Both the position numbers and the translations under genes were made by a program. Under the pieces are notes generated by a model. It did not search any database, was not told the DNA's origin, and saw only the letters and a list, made by a program, of their open reading frames with translations. 64,000 nucleotides of DNA from Nocardioides sp. CFH 31398 (GTDB lineage Bacteria; Actinomycetota; Actinomycetes; Propionibacteriales; Nocardioidaceae): positions 248,001 through 312,000 of the forward strand of contig NZ_JAKUHT010000001.1 in the NCBI RefSeq assembly GCF_022436705.1. Reading direction: 5' to 3'. Shown piece after piece: positions 56,034 to 64,000 of this stretch. Positions within the stretch are counted from its first letter, which is position 1, and each line of letters begins with the position of its first letter.

Positions 56034-56046
56034 GGGGGACGACGTC

Positions 56047-56241
56047 GTGGCGAAGGACAAGGGACCCGGTTCGTCGGTGGCCGCGTCGGTGGCGCTGGCG
56101 ATCACCACGGTCGTGGTGAGCGTGCTGCTCGCGCTCCTCACCGACGTGCCGGCGCCGGTTCGCTGGGGGATTGCGCTGCTGGCCGGAGTGGCCGCAGCCG
56201 CGCTGACCACGGCCCTGGTGAGCAGGGCGGGACGGATCTGA
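56047..56241 (+). CDS. Small two-helix membrane protein of the bacteriocin-like operon
   Basis: 64 residues with two hydrophobic helices (about 11-32 and 39-58) joined by a short turn (TDVPAPVRWG). GAGGGGGA lies eight bases before the GTG. No family recognised. Its place at the end of the operon suggests an accessory immunity or transport protein. Confidence 0.65.
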   Translation: MAKDKGPGSSVAASVALAITTVVVSVLLALLTDVPAPVRWGIALLAGVAAAALTTALVSRAGRI

Positions 56242-56266
56242 CGACGGCCCCGACGCCGGACGCGCC

Positions 56267-56303
56267 GGAGCCCGGCCCCCGCTGGCTGCGGGGACCGGGC
56301 TCC
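56267..56303. terminator. Bidirectional hairpin between the bacteriocin-like operon and phoX
   Basis: A long GC-rich hairpin: outer 9-bp stem GGAGCCCGG/CCGGGCTCC and inner 5-bp stem CCCGC/GCGGG, 25 bases after the last gene of the operon and before the phoX stop on the other strand. Confidence 0.65.
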
Positions 56304-56330
56304 GGGGACCGGCCGAGGCGCTGGGCGCCG

Positions 56331-58430
56331 TCAGGCCCTGCGGTACGCGACCGCCACCGACGGGCGGGGGTAGTCGTCGGTGTGGGGCCAGGTGCTGCCG
56401 GGGTTCTCGAACGAGGCGTCGTCGAGCTCGCCGGGGTGCTGCACCGCCACGAACAGCGACTTGTCGTCGGCCGTGATCAGCGGGCCGCAGGCCTCCGCGC
56501 CGCGGGGGACGGAGAGGAACTGCTGCACGTGGCCGCGCTCCGGGCCCTGGGTGGGCACGCGGAAGATGCCGTCGTTGCTGCCCAGCGCGTTGCCGTCGGT
56601 GGAGACCCACAGGTTGCCGACGCTGTCGAAGGCGACGTTGTCGGGGCAGCTGATCGGGCTGACCTGCGACTTGTCGAAGCCGCCGAAGTAGGTCTCCTGC
56701 GCCTCCGGGTCGCCGCAGACCAGGAACAGCTTCCAGCGGAACGTGTCCAGGGCGTGGTCGCCGCGGGTGGCGATCATCTCGAGCACGTAGCCGTTGTTGT
56801 TGCCCGGCGTGACGGTGGGCTCCCCGGAGTCCTTGGTGGTGGACGAGCCGACCGGGTTGGCCTCGTCGACCGGGAACTGCGTGCCGCGGCGCGAGTTGTT
56901 CGTCAGGGCGGCGTAGACCCGCCCGGTGACGAGGTTGGGCTCGACGTCCTCGGGACGATCCATCCGCGTCGGGCCCCCGCCGTCCGCGGTGGTCGCACGG
57001 TCCGCGGCGAGACGGGTGTCGATGAGGACGTCGGCGAGCTCCATGCCCTCGACGAACGACTCGGTGTCGGAGGCCAGGGGGATCCAGGTGCCGGTGCCGT
57101 CGCAGTCGGCGTTGGTGGTGGCGTCGTAGCCGTTGCCCTCCAGACGCGCGACGTACAGCGTGCCCTCGGTGAGCAGCGAGAGGTTGCGGCGGCGGGCGTT
57201 CGCGCCGGTGCCGGTGGCGACCTTCTTCTTCGACACGAACTTGTAGAGGTAGTCACCGCGCTCGTCGTCCCCCATGTAGGCGACGGCGTGGCCATCCTTG
57301 CTGACGATGATGTTGGCGCCCTCGTGCTTGAAGCGACCCAGCATCGTGTGCTTCCGCGGGGTGCTCTGCGGGTCGGAGGGGTCGACCTCGACGATCCAGC
57401 CGAAGCGGAACGGCTCGTTCGGCTCCTTGGCGAGGTCGAAGCGGTCCTGCACCGTGTACCAGCCGCGCGAGGTCGAGGCCGCGAGGCCGTAGCGGGCGTA
57501 CGACGCGGCGTACTCGGGGTTCGGCGTGCCCTCGGTGCCGAAGTACTGGTTGAAGTTCTCCTCGCCGGACAGCACGGTGCCCCAGGGCGTGGTGCCGCCC
57601 GCGCAGTTGTTCAGCGTGCCGAGCACGGTGCGGCCCGACGCGTCGGCGGAGGTCTTCAGCCGGTCGGTGCCGGCGGCCGGCCCGGTCACCTCGAACTCGG
57701 TGTCGAGGTGGATCCGGCGGTTGTGCGAGGCGAAGCGGGGCTGCACGCGCAGCCAGGACCCCTCGACGCGGCCACGCTTGATCTCGACCACGGACATGCC
57801 GTGGTTGTACATCGAGATCTCCTTCTTGGCCTCGTCGTCGTACGAGGCGGGGAACATGATGTCGTCCGAGGTGTACTCGTGGTTGACCACGAGGAGCGAC
57901 TTCGCACGCTTCGTCGGGTGCGGGAGGACGCCGACGTAGTCGCAGTTGTAGCCGAACTGCTGGCGGGCGGCCTCGGCGCTCATGGCCTGCGGGTCGAAGC
58001 GGGGGGCGCCGGGGAGGACCGCGTCGCCCCAGCGGATGACGACGTCCTGGGTGAAGCCCTGCGCGACGACCAGGGCGTCCCGCGTGTTCGGCGGGACGGG
58101 GCGGAACGCGGCCTTCGACATGTCCTTGCTCAGGGCGGCGGCGTCCGGGGCGGCGGGCAGCGGGGCGGCCGCGGCGGGGCGCAGGGAGCCGCCACCGAGC
58201 ACGAGGGCGCCGACACCGGCGGTCGCCGCGGCGCCCTTCAGCAGGGCGCGACGCTGCACGACCTTCGCGATCTCGTCGCGGACGTGACCGTGGTCGGTGC
58301 GGTTCGGCTCGGGCTTGAAGCAGGCGTCACCGCAGCGGTTGCGACAGGTCATGGCGCTGCGCGAGGCCCGCTGCTCGTAGCCGACGGCGGTGATCGGCAG
58401 CGGGGTGCGGTGGAGGGGGGTGGTCGTCAT
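56331..58430 (-). CDS. PhoX-type alkaline phosphatase (Tat-exported)
   Basis: 699 residues of the DUF839/PhoX family. A Tat signal lies unusually far in: RRALLKGAAATAGVGALVLGGG begins near residue 59, after a Cys-containing segment (TCRNRCGDACFKPEP). The mature domain shows NHEYTSDDIMFP, SGEENFNQYFG, GRFKHEGANI, MGDDERGDYLYKFV and NLVTGRVYAALTNNSRRG typical of the family, whose Ca/Fe cofactor releases phosphate from esters outside the cell. A PHO-box-like direct repeat upstream fits phosphate-starvation control. ATG 58430. Confidence 0.9.
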   Translation of the reverse strand: MTTTPLHRTPLPITAVGYEQRASRSAMTCRNRCGDACFKPEPNRTDHGHVRDEIAKVVQRRALLKGAAATAGVGALVLGGGSLRPAAAAPLPAAPDAAALSKDMSKAAFRPVPPNTRDALVVAQGFTQDVVIRWGDAVLPGAPRFDPQAMSAEAARQQFGYNCDYVGVLPHPTKRAKSLLVVNHEYTSDDIMFPASYDDEAKKEISMYNHGMSVVEIKRGRVEGSWLRVQPRFASHNRRIHLDTEFEVTGPAAGTDRLKTSADASGRTVLGTLNNCAGGTTPWGTVLSGEENFNQYFGTEGTPNPEYAASYARYGLAASTSRGWYTVQDRFDLAKEPNEPFRFGWIVEVDPSDPQSTPRKHTMLGRFKHEGANIIVSKDGHAVAYMGDDERGDYLYKFVSKKKVATGTGANARRRNLSLLTEGTLYVARLEGNGYDATTNADCDGTGTWIPLASDTESFVEGMELADVLIDTRLAADRATTADGGGPTRMDRPEDVEPNLVTGRVYAALTNNSRRGTQFPVDEANPVGSSTTKDSGEPTVTPGNNNGYVLEMIATRGDHALDTFRWKLFLVCGDPEAQETYFGGFDKSQVSPISCPDNVAFDSVGNLWVSTDGNALGSNDGIFRVPTQGPERGHVQQFLSVPRGAEACGPLITADDKSLFVAVQHPGELDDASFENPGSTWPHTDDYPRPSVAVAYRRA

Positions 58431-58507
58431 GCGGAGAGGGCTCCCGAAGTCGTGGGTGGCAGACGCCAGGACGCTAGGGCGCGTCGGTGAGCGAGAGGGG
58501 TTGTGAC

Positions 58508-58529
58508 GGTGACAACGGGGTGAACGGGG
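58508..58529 (-). promoter_or_regulatory. PHO-box-like direct repeats upstream of phoX
   Basis: On the minus strand two 11-base units, CCCCGTTCACC and CCGTTGTCACC, follow directly with TCACC in the same position, the layout of PhoP boxes in Streptomyces. They lie about 30 bases before a possible -10 TAGCGT (58471-58476). A second pair of 11-base repeats, GGTCACAGGAT/GGTCACAGGAG, occurs at about 58559-58580 in the opposite orientation. The gap 58431-58613 holds no gene. Confidence 0.5.
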
Positions 58530-58613
58530 CCCGGGTCACGGCCCCATCGACCCGGTCCGGTCACAGGATGGTCACAGGAGCGCCACGGGAAGGACACGGG
58601 CGCGCGGCGACCG

Positions 58614-59564
58614 TCAGGCCACCTCGGGCACGGCGACGGCGGCCCGCCGCGTCCGCCGTCGGTGGCCCAGGGTCTCGGCGGTGAGCAGCACGAGGGCGAG
58701 CCACACGAGGCTGAAGCCGATCCACCGCTCGGCGGGCATGTCCTCGCCGAAGACGAACAGGCCCAGCAGGAACTGCAGCGTGGGGGCGACGTACTGCAGC
58801 AGGCCGATGGTCACCAGTGGCACGCGCGTCGCCGCTGCGCCGAAGCAGAGCAGGGGGACGGCGGTCACCAGGCCCGCGGAGGCGAGCAGCAGCGCGTGGA
58901 CCGGCCCCTCGGTGCCGAAGGTCGAGGCTCCCGTGGCGGCCAGCCACCCGACGTACGCACCGGCGAGGGGGGCGAGGGCGAGCGACTCGAAGGTGAGCCC
59001 CTCGATGGCGCCGACCCCGGCGAGCTTGCGCACCAGGCCGTAGGTGCCGAACGAGAAGGCGAGGGCGAGGGAGACCCACGGCGGGCGTCCGTAGTCGAGG
59101 GTCAGCAGCAGGACGGCGACCCCGGCGAAGGCCAGGGCGGCCCACTGCAGCGGCCGCAGGCGCTCGCGCAGGACGAGCACGCCGATCAGGACGGTCACCA
59201 GCGGGTTGACGAAGTAGCCGAGGGAGACCTCGATGACGCGGCCGTTCGTGGTGCCCCAGATGAAGACACCCCAGTTGACGGCGATGACGCACGCCGCCAC
59301 CAGCAGCAGCCCCACCCGGCGCCGGTCGCGCAGGATGCGCCGCAGCGGGCGGACCTTCCGGAGCCCGACCAGCAGGAGCACCATCGTGGCCGCCGACCAC
59401 AGGACGCGCTGGGCGAGCAGCTCGACGGCCCCGGCCGGCTCGAGGAGCGGGAAGTAGAGGGGGAAGGCACCCCACATCCCGTACGCCGCCAGGCCGAGCA
59501 GGAAGCCGCGACGCAGCTCGGTCGGGTCGCCCTGCGTGGAAGGCGGGGCCTGGCGGTCGCTCAC
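58614..59564 (-). CDS. rarD: RarD/EamA-family permease
   Basis: 316 residues with ten membrane helices in two EamA repeats. RarD hallmarks: GFLLGLAAYGMWGAFPLYFPLL at the N-terminus (abridged), QRVLWSAATM, NWGVFIWGTTNGRVIEVSLG and GLLQYVAPTLQFLLGLFVFG. Exact substrate unknown (drug/metabolite transporter superfamily). Of two consecutive GTG codons the second (59564) is six bases after TAGACT, so it is taken as the leaderless start. Confidence 0.88.
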   Translation of the reverse strand: MSDRQAPPSTQGDPTELRRGFLLGLAAYGMWGAFPLYFPLLEPAGAVELLAQRVLWSAATMVLLLVGLRKVRPLRRILRDRRRVGLLLVAACVIAVNWGVFIWGTTNGRVIEVSLGYFVNPLVTVLIGVLVLRERLRPLQWAALAFAGVAVLLLTLDYGRPPWVSLALAFSFGTYGLVRKLAGVGAIEGLTFESLALAPLAGAYVGWLAATGASTFGTEGPVHALLLASAGLVTAVPLLCFGAAATRVPLVTIGLLQYVAPTLQFLLGLFVFGEDMPAERWIGFSLVWLALVLLTAETLGHRRRTRRAAVAVPEVA

Positions 59565-59657
59565 CACCAGAGTCTAGGAATCCGGACGTGGGTGTTTCGG
59601 GTGGGGCTCGTGTGGGAAAGTCATCGACGTCCCACGACGTCGTCACTCGGAGGAAAT

Positions 59658-60095
59658 ATGAAGCGTCTCATCACCGCGATCGTGTCGGTCGCCCTGCTCG
59701 GCCTCACCCCGCTGGCCCTCACCTCGGCCGCCTCGGCCGACTCGATCGCCCCGGCGCCGTCCGCGCAGTCGTCGACCGCCGGCGCGCCCGAGGCGCAGGC
59801 CAAGCGCGCCCGCAAGGTCACCGCCCGCGGCAAGGAGCGTCGCAACGGCCTGTTCATCGTCGGCCGGGTGACCCCGAACTACTCCAACAGCACCGTCATC
59901 ATCAAGCGCAGCTCGCGCCCCCGTGGCGGCTACACCGTCTACAACCGCGTCAAGACCAACGGTCGCGGCTACTACACCTCCAAGGTCGTCGCCCCGCGTC
60001 GGAGCGGCCAGAGCTTCTACTACTTCGCCCGTGTCGCACCGCGCGGCAAGTACTCCGGCGACAACTCTCAGGTCCTCCGCGCCAGCCGCGGCTGA
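59658..60095 (+). CDS. Small secreted basic protein
   Basis: 145 residues. A Sec signal peptide (KRLITAIVSVALLGLTPLAL) ends at SAASA near residue 27. Mature part: an Ala/Ser-rich linker, then a roughly 85-residue basic domain rich in Arg, Tyr and Gly (NGLFIVGRVTPNY, GGYTVYNRVKTNGRGYYTSK, FYYFARVAPRGKYSGD) that looks like a single Ig-like/beta-sandwich repeat. Such domains occur in actinobacterial surface proteins. Strong GGAGGAA ribosome site. Function unknown; followed by a strong terminator. Confidence 0.78.
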   Translation: MKRLITAIVSVALLGLTPLALTSAASADSIAPAPSAQSSTAGAPEAQAKRARKVTARGKERRNGLFIVGRVTPNYSNSTVIIKRSSRPRGGYTVYNRVKTNGRGYYTSKVVAPRRSGQSFYYFARVAPRGKYSGDNSQVLRASRG

Positions 60096-60110
60096 CCCGC
60101 TCCGCACGCC

Positions 60111-60145
60111 ACGAGGCCCCCACCGCTCGGCGGTGGGGGCCTCGT
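60111..60145. terminator. Strong bidirectional terminator
   Basis: A 16-bp perfect stem (60111-60126 with 60130-60145) closing a TCG loop, between two convergent genes. The clearest terminator in the window; it can serve both strands. Confidence 0.85.
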
Positions 60146-60178
60146 CGTGTCCGGGGTGGCGTCCCCGGCCGTCGTCGC

Positions 60179-61282
60179 TCAGACGACCGTCCAGGTGTCG
60201 CCGCCGCCGATCAGCGAGGCGAGCCGGTCGTCGCGGCTGCCGGTCCGCTCGCCCTGGGCGAGGTCGACCTGCGCGCGCGCCTGGTCGTCGTACGTCGGGC
60301 GCTCGACGCTGCGGAAGATGCCGATCGGCGCCCGGTGCAGGTAGCCGGCGTCGGTCAGACGGCTGATCGCGAAGGCCGTCGTCGGGTCGTCGGTGTGGGC
60401 GTCGTGGACGAGGAGGTCGGCCGCGTCGACGTCCGACACCTCGACGACCTCCACGCCGCCGGCGGCGGTGCGCACGAGACCCTTCGGGCCGAGTCCGTCC
60501 TCGCCGGGCGTGCCGAAGCGGATCTGCTCGCCGTGGACCAGCGGGATGATCGCCTCGTCCTTGGTGTCGCGGTCCTTGATCGCGTCGAACGCGCCGTCGT
60601 TGAAGATCGGGCAGTTCTGGTAGATCTCCACCAGCGAGGTGCCCCGGTGGGCGGCCGCCGCGGACAGCACCGAGGTGAGGTGCTTGCGGTCGGAGTCGAT
60701 CGTGCGGGCCACGAAGGTGCCCTCGGCGCCGAGCGCGAGCGAGATCGGGTTGAACGGGTGGTCCACCGAGCCCATGGGGGTCGACTTGGTGACCTTGCCG
60801 GCCTCGGAGGTGGGGGAGTACTGACCCTTCGTCAGGCCGTAGATCCGGTTGTTGAACAGCAGGATCGTCATGTTGACGTTGCGGCGCAGCGCGTGGATCA
60901 GGTGGTTGCCGCCGATCGACAGCGCGTCGCCGTCGCCGGTGACGACCCAGACCGACAGGTCCTCGCGGGCGGTCGCGAGACCGGTCGCGATGGCCGGGGC
61001 GCGGCCGTGGATGGAGTGCATCCCGTAGGTGTCGAGGTAGTACGGGAAGCGGCTCGAGCAGCCGATGCCGGAGACGAACGCGATGTTCTCGCGGCGCAGG
61101 CCCAGGTCGGGCAGGAACGACTGCACGGCCTTGAGGACGGCGTAGTCACCGCACCCGGGGCACCAGCGGACCTCCTGGTCGGAGGTGAACTCCTTGCCGG
61201 TCTGCTTCGGGGCGTCCGGGTCGAGGGCGGGGACGCCGTCGGTGCCGGTACGGGCGGCGGGGATGCCGAGGTCGGTCGTCAT
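60179..61282 (-). CDS. korB: 2-oxoacid:ferredoxin oxidoreductase, beta subunit
   Basis: 367-residue thiamin-diphosphate subunit. C41 and C44 in RWCPGCGDYAVLKA, plus a third Cys in GIGCSSRFPYYLDTYG, ligate the [4Fe-4S] cluster. The ThDP/Mg motif is VTGDGDALSIGGNHL...NMTILLFNNRIYGLTKGQ. It acts with KorA to turn 2-oxoglutarate (or another 2-oxoacid) into its acyl-CoA with reduction of ferredoxin, a TCA-cycle bypass of 2-oxoglutarate dehydrogenase known in mycobacteria. ATGA overlap with korA. Confidence 0.94.
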   Translation of the reverse strand: MTTDLGIPAARTGTDGVPALDPDAPKQTGKEFTSDQEVRWCPGCGDYAVLKAVQSFLPDLGLRRENIAFVSGIGCSSRFPYYLDTYGMHSIHGRAPAIATGLATAREDLSVWVVTGDGDALSIGGNHLIHALRRNVNMTILLFNNRIYGLTKGQYSPTSEAGKVTKSTPMGSVDHPFNPISLALGAEGTFVARTIDSDRKHLTSVLSAAAAHRGTSLVEIYQNCPIFNDGAFDAIKDRDTKDEAIIPLVHGEQIRFGTPGEDGLGPKGLVRTAAGGVEVVEVSDVDAADLLVHDAHTDDPTTAFAISRLTDAGYLHRAPIGIFRSVERPTYDDQARAQVDLAQGERTGSRDDRLASLIGGGDTWTVV

Positions 61283-63228
61283 CGGGTGGCCTCCTGGGTC
61301 ACAGGGGTGGCGGGGCCGGAGGGATCCGCGTCACGGGTCACGTGGCCGGCACCGGAGAGGTCGAGCTCGACGCCGTCGGCCGACGCGACGAGCTCACCGA
61401 TGGCCTCGGCGAGCTCGGCGGCCTTCAGCGGCAGCCCGCGGACGTGGTTGTAGCCGATCGCGTCGACGAGGTACTTCGCGCGCAGCAGGGTGGACAGCTG
61501 CCCGAGGTTCATCTCCGGGACGAGGACCTTGTCGTAGCGGGCGAGGATCTCGCCGAGGTCCTTCGGGAACGGGTTGAGGTGGCGCAGGTGCACCTGGGCG
61601 ACGTGACCGCCGGCCCGGCGCACCCGGCGGCAGGCCGCGCCGATCGGGCCGTACGTCGAGCCCCAGCCGACCACGAGGACCTTCGCCTCGCCGGTCGGGT
61701 CGTCGACCTCCAGCGGCGGCAGCGAGTCGGCCACGCGGTCGACCTTGGCCTGACGGGTGCGGACCATGAAGTCGTGGTTCGCCGGGTCGTACGAGATGTT
61801 GCCGTGCCCGTCGCCCTTCTCCAGCCCGCCGATGCGGTGCTCGAGGCCGGCGGTGCCGGGCACCGCCCAGGGGCGCGCCAGCGTCTCGGCGTCCCGCAGG
61901 TAGGGCATGAATGCGTCGCCCTCGTTCGGCCCGGTCGCGAACGCCGGGTCGATGGCGGGCAGGTCGTCGGTCTCGGGGATGCGCCACGGCTCGGAGCCGT
62001 TGGCGATCATGCCGTCGCTCAGCAGCAGCACGGGCGTGCGGTAGGTGATGGCGATGCGCGCAGCCTCGAGGGCCGCGTCGAAGCAGTCGCCGGGCGACTG
62101 CGGCGCCACGACCGGCACGGGCGACTCGCCGTTGCGGCCGTACATCGCCTGCAGCAGGTCCGCCTGCTCGGTCTTGGTGGGCAGGCCGGTCGACGGGCCG
62201 CCGCGCTGGACGTCGACGACGAGCAGCGGCAGCTCGGTCATGACCGCGAGGCCGATGGTCTCCGACTTCAGCGCGAGCCCGGGCCCCGACGTGGTGGTCA
62301 CGCCGAGGTGGCCCGCGAAGGAGGCGCCGAGGGCGGCACCGACGCCGGCGATCTCGTCCTCGGCCTGGTAGGTCGTGACCCCGAGGTCCTTGTGCTTGCT
62401 CAGCTCGTGCAGGACGTCGGAGGCCGGGGTAATCGGGTAGGACCCGAGGAACACCGGCAGTCCGGACTGCACGCCCGCGGCGACGAGGCCGTACGCCAGC
62501 GCGAGGTTGCCGGTGATGTTGCGGTAGGTGCCCGGCGCCATCGGGGCGGGCTTGACCTCGTAGGAGACGACGAACGCCTCGGTGGTCTCGCCGAAGTTCC
62601 AGCCGGTGCGGAACGCCGTGATGTTGGCGTCGCGGATGTCCGGGACCTTCGCGAAGCGCTTGGCGAGGAACTCCTCGGTGCCCTCGGTGGGGCGGCCGTA
62701 CATCCACGACACGAGCCCGAGGGCGAACATGTTCTTCGCGCGGGCGGCGTCCTTGCGGGACAGCCCGAACTCCTTCACGGCGGCGACCGTCATGCCGGTC
62801 AGGTCCACGGGGTGCACCTGGTACTCGGCGAGGTCGTCACCGTCGAGCGGGTTGTCGGTGTACCCGGCCTTGGTCAGGTTGCGCGCCGTGAAGTCGTGGG
62901 TGTCCACGATGATCGTCGCGCCCTTGGGCAGGTCGCCCAGGTTGGCCCGCAGCGCCGCAGGGTTCATCGCCACCAGGACGTCGGGGGCGTCACCGGGCGT
63001 GAGGATGTCGTGGTCGGCGAAGTGCACCTGGAACGACGAGACGCCGTGCAGCGTGCCCTGCGGCGCGCGGATCTCCGCCGGGAAGTTCGGAAGGGTCGAG
63101 AGGTCGTTGCCGAACGACGCCGACTCCGAGGTGAACCTGTCACCGGTGAGCTGCATCCCGTCACCGGAGTCGCCGGCGAACCGGACGATGACGCGGTCGA
63201 GCTGCTTGACCTGCTTGGCGGATGCCAC
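61279..63228 (-). CDS. korA: 2-oxoacid:ferredoxin oxidoreductase, fused gamma-alpha subunit
   Basis: 649 residues. The N-terminal gamma domain (about 10-195: RFAGDSGDGMQLTGDRF, IRAPQGTLHGVSSFQ) binds CoA. The alpha domain (about 235-600) has GSYPITPASDVLHEL, QAEDEIAGVGAALGASFAG, TTTSGPGLALKSE and QRGGPSTGLPTKTEQADL, features of the 2-oxoglutarate type. The GTG start has GGGAG upstream, and an iron-box-like operator lies about 35-60 bases before it, suggesting iron control of this Fe-S enzyme. Confidence 0.94.
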   Translation of the reverse strand: MASAKQVKQLDRVIVRFAGDSGDGMQLTGDRFTSESASFGNDLSTLPNFPAEIRAPQGTLHGVSSFQVHFADHDILTPGDAPDVLVAMNPAALRANLGDLPKGATIIVDTHDFTARNLTKAGYTDNPLDGDDLAEYQVHPVDLTGMTVAAVKEFGLSRKDAARAKNMFALGLVSWMYGRPTEGTEEFLAKRFAKVPDIRDANITAFRTGWNFGETTEAFVVSYEVKPAPMAPGTYRNITGNLALAYGLVAAGVQSGLPVFLGSYPITPASDVLHELSKHKDLGVTTYQAEDEIAGVGAALGASFAGHLGVTTTSGPGLALKSETIGLAVMTELPLLVVDVQRGGPSTGLPTKTEQADLLQAMYGRNGESPVPVVAPQSPGDCFDAALEAARIAITYRTPVLLLSDGMIANGSEPWRIPETDDLPAIDPAFATGPNEGDAFMPYLRDAETLARPWAVPGTAGLEHRIGGLEKGDGHGNISYDPANHDFMVRTRQAKVDRVADSLPPLEVDDPTGEAKVLVVGWGSTYGPIGAACRRVRRAGGHVAQVHLRHLNPFPKDLGEILARYDKVLVPEMNLGQLSTLLRAKYLVDAIGYNHVRGLPLKAAELAEAIGELVASADGVELDLSGAGHVTRDADPSGPATPVTQEATR

Positions 63229-63261
63229 GGGGCTCCCTGTCGTTGACTGCCTGACTGATCC

Positions 63262-63289
63262 ACGATAACGACAGGTGAGCCTGACCTAA
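63262..63289 (-). promoter_or_regulatory. DtxR/IdeR-type iron box and promoter of korAB
   Basis: On the minus strand TTAGGTCAGGCTCACCTGT (63271-63289) matches the DtxR/IdeR consensus TTAGGTTAGGCTAACCTAA at 15 of 19 positions. A -10 TATCGT (63262-63267) follows four bases after it, so the operator would cover the -35 region (TTAGGT itself is a possible -35, 16 bases from the -10). The segment 63229-63400 has no gene. Confidence 0.6.
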
Positions 63290-63400
63290 TCCCGGCGACG
63301 GCCCGTGGACGCCGTACGGCGGGTGAGGCTCGTCACTCGCGGCCCGCCGTCCCGGCGTCACCGGCCGGGCGAGGGCCCGGCGAACGCGCTCGGCGACGGT

Positions 63401-63892
63401 TCAGCGGTAGTTGGTGAACTGCACCGCGAAGTCGTAGTCCTGCTCCTTCACGAGGGCCTGCACGGCCTGCAGGTCGTCGCGCTTCTTCGAGCTGACGCGC
63501 AGCTCGTCACCCTGGATCTGCGCCTTGACGCCCTTCGGGCCCTCGTCGCGGATCAGCTTGGAGACCTTCTTCGCGTTCTCCGACGAGATGCCCTCCTTGA
63601 GCGCGATCCCGATCTTCGACTGCTGGCCCGACGGGCGGGGGTCGCCGGTCTCGAGGATCTTCAGGCTCTGGCCGCGCTTGACGAGCTTGCCCTGGAACAC
63701 GTCGAGGACGGCGCTCGCGCGGTCGTCGGCGGAGGCGGTGATCTCGATCGCGTCCTCGCCCTTCCACTCGATGCTGGCGCCGGTGCCCTTGAAGTCGTAG
63801 CGGGTCGCGATCTCCTTGGCGGTCTGGCTCAGCGCGTTGTCGACCTCCTGGCGGTCGATCTTGCTGACGATGTCGAACGAGGAGTCGGCCAC
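63401..63892 (-). CDS. yajQ: YajQ family nucleotide-binding protein
   Basis: 163 residues with the complete YajQ pattern: [20 protein letters not shown] at the start, [33 protein letters not shown] and the C-terminal [16 protein letters not shown]. Two ferredoxin-like domains. In Xanthomonas a relative binds cyclic di-GMP; the role in actinobacteria is not established. GTG start with a good AGGAGG site. Confidence 0.95.
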   Translation of the reverse strand: MADSSFDIVSKIDRQEVDNALSQTAKEIATRYDFKGTGASIEWKGEDAIEITASADDRASAVLDVFQGKLVKRGQSLKILETGDPRPSGQQSKIGIALKEGISSENAKKVSKLIRDEGPKGVKAQIQGDELRVSSKKRDDLQAVQALVKEQDYDFAVQFTNYR

Positions 63893-64000
63893 GGGTGCCT
63901 CCTGGGAGTCGGGGTGCGGGTCGGGTGCTGGTTGGGTCCGGCCGGATCGGCTGCGCTATTGTCGCGGGGCGTCGAGGGCCTGCTCAACACGGTCCCCGAG
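63893..64000. other. Upstream region of yajQ to window end
   Basis: It holds the yajQ ribosome site (AGGAGG on the minus strand near 63898-63903). On the plus strand TATTGT (about 63958-63963) could be the -10 of a gene or RNA that starts beyond the window edge. No gene can be called here. Confidence 0.3.

Noticed and set aside
58500..58516. Rex site near phoX (TTGTGACGGTGACAA)
   Set aside because: The arms GTTGT/ACAAC do not have the GTGAA-n4-TTCAC geometry; the repeat is better read as part of the PHO-box-like direct repeats.
63950..64000. tRNA or start of a plus-strand gene at the right edge
   Set aside because: No cloverleaf could be traced and only about 40 bases remain; a possible -10 is all that can be seen.

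Overview
The window is very GC-rich actinobacterial DNA. Gene order, GTG-rich starts, ATGA/GTGA-coupled operons and menaquinone-based respiration suggest a Nocardioides-like member of the Propionibacteriales; that placement is inferred from gene content and sequence style, not from a search. No rRNA, tRNA, CRISPR, insertion sequence or prophage was seen.

Layout. 0-2.3 kb: a BldN-like ECF sigma factor, a HAD phosphatase and a divergent glutaredoxin-like gene. 2.4-8.3 kb: the redox sensor gene rex followed by hemA-hemC-hemD(fused to a uroporphyrinogen-III methyltransferase)-hemB. 8.3-16.3 kb: a secreted lytic transglycosylase, then hemL, a histidine phosphatase and the System II cytochrome c maturation genes (TlpA/ResA-like, ccdA, resB, ccsA). 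16.7-20.1 kb: small membrane proteins, a CysK2-like PLP enzyme, a glycolipid-binding-domain protein and menA. 20.2-29 kb: menE-menC-menD, an acetyltransferase, a VWA protein, a metallo-hydrolase, an NmrA-like reductase and an isochorismate synthase. 29-33.7 kb: a repeat array, a Ser/Thr kinase, an ABC exporter and three tandem identical genes for a 50-residue Arg/Ser-rich protein. 33.8-51.8 kb: menG, the complete nuoA-N operon and a polyprenyl diphosphate synthase. 52-56.2 kb: a compact operon that looks like a leaderless bacteriocin cluster. 56.3-63.9 kb: PhoX-type phosphatase, a RarD permease, a small secreted protein, a 2-oxoacid:ferredoxin oxidoreductase (korAB) and yajQ.

How it fits together. 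Most of the window builds the respiratory chain: heme synthesis, cytochrome c assembly, menaquinone head group, prenyl tail and final methylation, and complex I. Three candidate Rex operators (before rex-hem, before hemL-res and before nuoA) suggest NADH/NAD+ control of all three. A DtxR/IdeR-type iron box lies before korAB and a PHO-box-like repeat before phoX.

The most novel-looking parts are (i) the 52.0-56.2 kb operon: a 61-residue Trp/Arg-rich peptide resembling the aureocin A53/lacticin Q family, a YdbS/YdbT-like pair of bacterial PH-domain membrane proteins, an ABC ATPase and permease, and a 64-residue membrane protein; (ii) the perfect tandem triplication of the Arg/Ser-rich small gene beside an ABC exporter and kinase; (iii) three intergenic repeat arrays, all placed between convergent genes, two of them mirror-symmetric with a near-exact 32-bp period and a shared palindromic head; and (iv) many genes with a TANNNT element six bases before the start codon, implying leaderless transcripts.
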